DNA of 11,694 nt, taken from positions 1 through 11,694 of the forward strand of contig JANXOO010000478.1 in the NCBI GenBank assembly GCA_025353525.1. The letters are read 5' to 3'. Below, in pieces: positions 7,950-11,694 of this stretch. The notes under the pieces were generated by a model, which was not told the DNA's origin, did not search any database, and saw only the letters and a program-made list of their open reading frames with translations. Within the stretch, counting starts at the first letter, position 1; every line of letters begins with the position of its first letter. This stretch comes from Schlesneria sp. (GTDB lineage: Bacteria > Planctomycetota > Planctomycetia > Planctomycetales > Planctomycetaceae). The position numbers and the translations under genes were made by a program.

Positions 7950-10205
7950 TTAGTCGACCTGACCGCCAGCGCGATGCGGTTCAAATGTCGCGAGAGCCGC
8001 TCGCGAAGCATCTTCGATTGCTTCACCCGTACGTCTGTAAAGAACTTCCTGGCTGCGAATCGCATCTGCAGATTCGGATGCGCGCACCGGTTCGTACCGA
8101 CCATTTGGCAACAATCGCCGTGCTTTCACGTTATCCGCGAGCGATGTTTTCAGTGTTGCGATCAGATTGCGCTTGCAGACCTTGTCTTCCACCGGAACGA
8201 GCAATTCAATTCGCCGGTCGAGATTGCGAGGCATCCAGTCGGCACTTGAAATGAACAAACGCTCGTCCCCGCCGTGATAGAAATACAAAATACGCGCGTG
8301 CTCCAGAAACCGGTCGATGACTCCGGTCACGGTGATATTTTCCGACAGACCAGGAACTCCCGGGCGAAGGCAGCACACTCCGCGGATACTCAACCGGACT
8401 TTAACCCCCGCTTGCGATGCGGCGTACAGCGCTTCTATCATCTGTTCATCGACCAGAGCATTCAGTTTGCAGACGATCGTCGCCTTTTGCTTGTGTCGCT
8501 TGCGGTCAATCTCGGCCTCAATCATTTCGAAAAGTTTTTCCCGCATCCCGACGGGAGCCATTTCAATCTGCCTGAACCGTTGCGGTTGTGAATATCCCGT
8601 GACCGCATTGAAGAACGACGTCGCGTCCGAGCCCAGGTCTTCATTGCACGTCATCAGGCTGACATCGCTATAGACGCGAGCGGTCATCTCGTTGTAGTTG
8701 CCCGTTCCAAAGTGAACGTATCGCTGAATTCCTTGTGGCTCGCGTCGTACGATCAGGCAGATCTTCGCGTGCGTTTTAAGTCCTTTCACTCCATAAACGA
8801 CTTGCACATCGGCCCGTTCGAGATCGCGAGCCCATTCGATGTTTCGCTGTTCGTCGAACCGCGCCTTCAATTCCACGACGGCGGTGACGTATTTCCCCTT
8901 TTGGGCAGCTCGCTTGAGCGCCGCCACGATCGGGCTTTTAGCACTCGTACGATACAGCGTTTGTTTGATCGCCAGCACATCGGGATCATCAGCCGCTTCT
9001 TCGACGAACCGCACCACCGAATCGAAACTTTCGTAAGGGTGATACAGCAAGACATCCCGTCGCGAAATCGCTTCGAAAAGAGTTTCGGAAGGAGCGATTT
9101 GTGGCGAGGGATTCGGCGGCCAGGATTCGTAACGTAACGCGTCAAACCCCTGAGAATCGGTCAGGCGAAAGAACGCGGCCAGATCGAGTGGACCTGGTGC
9201 GGCGAAGACCCAACGATCCGGGACTTCGACTGCTGACTGCAGGAATTGGCGAACCTGAGAACTGGAATGGTCTGCCAATTCCAGGCGAACACAGTCGCTT
9301 TGATGCCTCGCGTTGACGATCTCTTGCATTTTGGCCAGCAGATCCGATGCCTGATCTTCTTGAAGTTCCAGATCGGCATTTCGTGTGATCCGGAATGCGA
9401 CGATCTCTTCGATGATCTCGCCCGGGAAAAACCGGGCGATAAACATGCCGACGACATCTTCCAGCAGGATGCAGCTGAAGCCGCTTTCATCGGGCAGTGT
9501 GATGAACCGCTGACGACTGCGACCGAACGGCACGATGGCAAATCGGGATGCCTCTGAAGGGGTTGCGGGAGCCAGTCGTACGCACAGGCTGATCGATTGA
9601 TTGATCAGTGGAGGAAACGCCGGCGCTTCGATACGGGAACTCAACTCGGATGGATCAGAAACGACTTCTGCCGACTTCGGAGCATTCGACTTCTTCTTTT
9701 TTCCCTTTGTCTTGCTGACCGACAATTCGGATGCAGTCTCGTCGCTGGGCGGCGCAGTCAAAGGCGACGGGCAAGCGACTGCCAGCGGTGTCAGAACCGG
9801 GAAAATCTCCTGTTCGAACAACATCTGCACATGCTGGACCTGACGATCATTCAGTTCGGTCGACTGAAGTCGCTTCATCCCGGCATTCGCGAGTGCCGGT
9901 TCGAGATCGGACAACAGGCATCGGTATTGTTCAGAGAGAAATGCCTGCATCCGTTCGCCGATTGCCTTCAACTGTTGCGTCGTCGTGAGTCCCACCGGAT
10001 CGGGACGCAGTTCACCTTGCGCGTGCAACATCTGCAAGCTGCCAACACGCACCATCGTGAATTCGTCGAGATTCGAAGCTGTGATCGCGAGAAATTTCAG
10101 ACGCTCGAGCAGCGGGATCGATCGGTCGTATGCTTCATCGAGCACACGCTGATTGAATTCCAGCCAACTAAGTTCGCGATTAAAAAAACGGGACTCAACA
10201 GTCAT
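7950..10205 (-). CDS. ppk1: Polyphosphate kinase 1
   Basis: A 751-residue PPK1, which polymerises the terminal phosphate of ATP into polyphosphate through a phosphohistidine intermediate. The N-domain opens RFFNRELSWLEFNQRVLDEA and contains TASNLDEFTMVRVG (42-55). The catalytic core has YHPYESFDSVVRF (388-400), IKQTLYRT (413-420), VELKARFDEQRNIEWAR (444-460), and GLKTHAKICLI (475-485) with H479 as the expected phosphorylated histidine. FGTGNYNEMTARVYSD follows at 499-514. The C2 domain has IRGVCCLRPG (607-616), FLEHARILYF (633-642) with the second conserved histidine H636, and SADWMPRNLDRRIELL. An insert of about 50 residues, rich in Ser, Lys and Pro, sits at about 146-195 (bases 9621-9770), where relatives run straight from PLAVDPAHPFP to the next strand. 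It makes the protein longer than the usual ~690-720. The ATG at 10205 lies 19 bases after the ppx stop and has only a weak ribosome site, suggesting coupled translation. Confidence 0.97.
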   Translation of the reverse strand: MTVESRFFNRELSWLEFNQRVLDEAYDRSIPLLERLKFLAITASNLDEFTMVRVGSLQMLHAQGELRPDPVGLTTTQQLKAIGERMQAFLSEQYRCLLSDLEPALANAGMKRLQSTELNDRQVQHVQMLFEQEIFPVLTPLAVACPSPLTAPPSDETASELSVSKTKGKKKKSNAPKSAEVVSDPSELSSRIEAPAFPPLINQSISLCVRLAPATPSEASRFAIVPFGRSRQRFITLPDESGFSCILLEDVVGMFIARFFPGEIIEEIVAFRITRNADLELQEDQASDLLAKMQEIVNARHQSDCVRLELADHSSSQVRQFLQSAVEVPDRWVFAAPGPLDLAAFFRLTDSQGFDALRYESWPPNPSPQIAPSETLFEAISRRDVLLYHPYESFDSVVRFVEEAADDPDVLAIKQTLYRTSAKSPIVAALKRAAQKGKYVTAVVELKARFDEQRNIEWARDLERADVQVVYGVKGLKTHAKICLIVRREPQGIQRYVHFGTGNYNEMTARVYSDVSLMTCNEDLGSDATSFFNAVTGYSQPQRFRQIEMAPVGMREKLFEMIEAEIDRKRHKQKATIVCKLNALVDEQMIEALYAASQAGVKVRLSIRGVCCLRPGVPGLSENITVTGVIDRFLEHARILYFYHGGDERLFISSADWMPRNLDRRIELLVPVEDKVCKRNLIATLKTSLADNVKARRLLPNGRYEPVRASESADAIRSQEVLYRRTGEAIEDASRAALATFEPHRAGGQVD

Positions 10206-10224
10206 TCCGGAAAAGTCTCACGAG

Positions 10225-11607
10225 TTAGGGACGCATTTTTCGCAATTGTACCGGCATACCAAATGTCGCTTCGAAGAGTGACCCCGATTGCTTGAGAGCC
10301 AGCTGCTCGAGACTGAGGTCTTCCATTTGAGGGATCGCGATTACCAGGCGGCCCCCTTCACGCGAAAAATTCAATTCGTGCAGTCTCTGGCCGTGCGACG
10401 CTTCCAGAGCGTCAGCGATCCGCAGCATCGCCGCCATCTTGACCACGGCAATCCGCTGATCGCGATTGAGTGCGGTGAAGACCGTGTGAGTCGACTTGGG
10501 CGAAGCACGCCGATGATAACGAGCGGTCAATGCCACCAGTTGCACGTCCGATCGGCTGAGCCCGAACAGTTCACTGTGCTGGATCAGATACATCGAATGT
10601 TTGTGGTACGAACCGGTACTGATATAGAGCCCGATTTCGTGCAAAACGGCGGCCACTCGCAGCAGAAGTTCGTAGCGGGGGTCAAGCTGATGCTCTTCGC
10701 GCAACCCCTGAAAGAGGATGCCGCAAAGCTTTGCCACCTGCCTCGCGTGAGGTTCGTCGAATTCGAACTTGCGACCAAGATCATAGGCTGATCGAATCAC
10801 CTGGTTGCTGAAGTCTTCGTTCCAGCCGCCGCGCGTCGCCATTTCTTTCAGCAGTCCGTCGCGCAGATTGATACTTGCCACAATCACCTGCTTCAGCCCG
10901 AACGCACGCGCCAGCATTGTATAGGCAAGCAACGCTGGCCCGAGCGTTCCTGCTTCTGGAAACGTGATGTGGTATTTGTGAACCAGCTTGTCTTCGTTGA
11001 GCGACAGGACCACATCCGTCAGCGCTTCCAGCTTTTCAACGGGGATACGAGTCAATTGGTCGGGATCCCAGTCGGGAATCAGTTGTTTGGCGGCAAATCG
11101 CATGTCACCACCCATCGCGACCATTTCTTCAGCCGATTCGGCGGGCACCTGCTGCAAGATCTGATCGATGATCCGCTGGATCTGGGTCGCCATCAGTCGA
11201 CGCGTCGCCGATTGTGACGCGTGGTACGATTCCAGGGTCTGATGAATCCGCAATGAACCAAGTCGATACGTATGAGCGAACAGTACGTCGGCGTTCTTCA
11301 CCTGCAGCAGTTCGGTACTGCCACCCCCCACTTCAGTGACGACTGTGCGAGCGTCTGACAATTCCGGATCGAGCTTTAACAAAGGCTGGATTCCGAGATA
11401 TGTGATCCGGTTCACTTCGGCCTCGTCGATCGGAACGACCTGAAGCCCGGTCGCTGTGTAGACGCGGTCAAGGAACGCCAGACGGTTACTCGCTTCCCGA
11501 ACGGCACTGGTTGCTACGACGCGGATTCTTTCAGTCGCTTCGATGCCGTATTCGGCCAGCACGCGCCGATAGCTTTTCAGAACGCGGACGTGCTCACTGC
11601 CATGCAA
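10225..11607 (-). CDS. ppx: Ppx/GppA family exopolyphosphatase, 5' end missing or replaced
   Basis: A member of the Ppx/GppA family, which removes terminal phosphate from polyphosphate or from pppGpp. Counting from a TTG at 11607, it shows ATSAVREASN (32-41), the phosphate-2 motif VTEVGGGSTEL (90-100), AMGGDMR (164-170), AGTLGPALL (219-227) and NLRDGLL (247-253). A C-terminal HD-like domain follows with AAVLHEIGLYI (319-329), HKHS (335-338) and RIADALEASH (396-405). The expected first ~65-70 residues, with the phosphate-1 D-I-G-T-(N/S)-(S/A)-I-R motif, are absent. Family resemblance starts at the valine coded at 11587-11589 (VRVLKSYRRVL). The codons before it stay open to the window edge but look unlike Ppx and coincide with an antisense glycerol kinase piece. 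As written, the enzyme would lack half of its nucleotide/phosphate site. In the real genome the gene may be whole. It is the first visible gene of the ppx-ppk1-DUF421 operon. Sequence alone does not separate Ppx from GppA; the ppk1 neighbour favours Ppx. Confidence 0.9.
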   Translation of the reverse strand: MHGSEHVRVLKSYRRVLAEYGIEATERIRVVATSAVREASNRLAFLDRVYTATGLQVVPIDEAEVNRITYLGIQPLLKLDPELSDARTVVTEVGGGSTELLQVKNADVLFAHTYRLGSLRIHQTLESYHASQSATRRLMATQIQRIIDQILQQVPAESAEEMVAMGGDMRFAAKQLIPDWDPDQLTRIPVEKLEALTDVVLSLNEDKLVHKYHITFPEAGTLGPALLAYTMLARAFGLKQVIVASINLRDGLLKEMATRGGWNEDFSNQVIRSAYDLGRKFEFDEPHARQVAKLCGILFQGLREEHQLDPRYELLLRVAAVLHEIGLYISTGSYHKHSMYLIQHSELFGLSRSDVQLVALTARYHRRASPKSTHTVFTALNRDQRIAVVKMAAMLRIADALEASHGQRLHELNFSREGGRLVIAIPQMEDLSLEQLALKQSGSLFEATFGMPVQLRKMRP

Positions 11608-11694
11608 AAGGATCTGGGTAAAAATGTTGCCAGCCTCAACGTGGATGGTGGCGCATCGGCCAATAATTTGTTGACCATGGCCTTGCCGAGCGCC
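11569..11694 (+). pseudogene. glpK: Glycerol kinase (FGGY family) internal fragment at the window edge
   Basis: Read on the plus strand from about 11569, the frame gives IAFQNADVLTAMQKD, then a short variable part, then LNVDGGASANNLL up to about 11673. This lines up without gaps with the C-terminal FGGY domain of glycerol kinase, where E. coli GlpK has IAYQTRDVLEAM and LRVDGGAVANNFL. The glycine-rich VDGGA loop contacts the adenine nucleotide. Resemblance fades after NNLL: the family continues MQFQ(A/S)D, but here the frame reads TMALPSA. Nothing upstream of 11569 in this frame looks like GlpK, because that sequence is Ppx on the other strand. It is thus a fragment with both flanks missing, overlapping about 21 bases that also code for Ppx VRVLKSY. 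A chimeric contig end is the likeliest source; a real rearrangement is possible. Confidence 0.55.

Noticed and set aside
9597..10295. A 232-codon plus-strand frame
   Set aside because: It is antisense to ppk1 and the start of the ppk1-ppx gap. The PPK1 wording on the other strand is unambiguous.
1..11694. A defence island, mobile element or new multi-gene system
   Set aside because: All well-supported genes belong to known families with housekeeping or metabolic roles. I saw no transposase, integrase, phage gene, terminal inverted repeats or repeat-spacer array.

Overview
The window looks like a chromosomal piece from a planctomycete. This is inferred from a sulfatase C-terminus, a Tat-signal hydroxypyruvate-isomerase-like TIM barrel, and the wording of the Ppx/GppA protein; no marker gene proves it. 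I see no tRNA, rRNA, CRISPR array, insertion sequence or phage gene. Most of the window is housekeeping: protein disaggregation and polyphosphate metabolism.

Layout from left to right. (1) Positions 1-507 hold a short unidentified tail of an upstream frame, then about 100 residues of a sulfatase C-terminus (+) with no catalytic domain in front. (2) Positions 585-1511 (-) encode a Tat-type hydroxypyruvate-isomerase-like protein, convergent with the sulfatase piece. (3) A 368-base divergent spacer with one imperfect hairpin leads to a small DUF423 membrane protein (1880-2317, +). (4) A 510-base stretch without a confident gene precedes dnaK (2828-4735, +), followed 25 bases later by clpB (4761-7382, +). 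DnaK and ClpB act together to rescue aggregated proteins, and the spacing suggests one operon. (5) Convergent to clpB is a minus-strand operon read from the right edge: ppx/gppA (10225 to about 11607), ppk1 (7950-10205) and a DUF421 membrane protein (7435-7923), with gaps of 19 and 26 bases. Ppk1 makes polyphosphate and Ppx-type enzymes degrade it, so the operon carries both arms of the cycle.

The most notable irregularity is at the right edge. The Ppx reading frame loses its family resemblance at about 11589. The last ~105 bases read on the opposite strand as a piece of glycerol kinase, with a short overlap that can be read either way. The left edge has a similar abrupt break in front of the sulfatase remnant, at about 195-205. 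These may be real rearrangements, but chimeric contig ends are at least as likely. The other item of interest is a roughly 50-residue lysine-rich insert in the N-terminal part of Ppk1. I found no convincing new multi-gene system.
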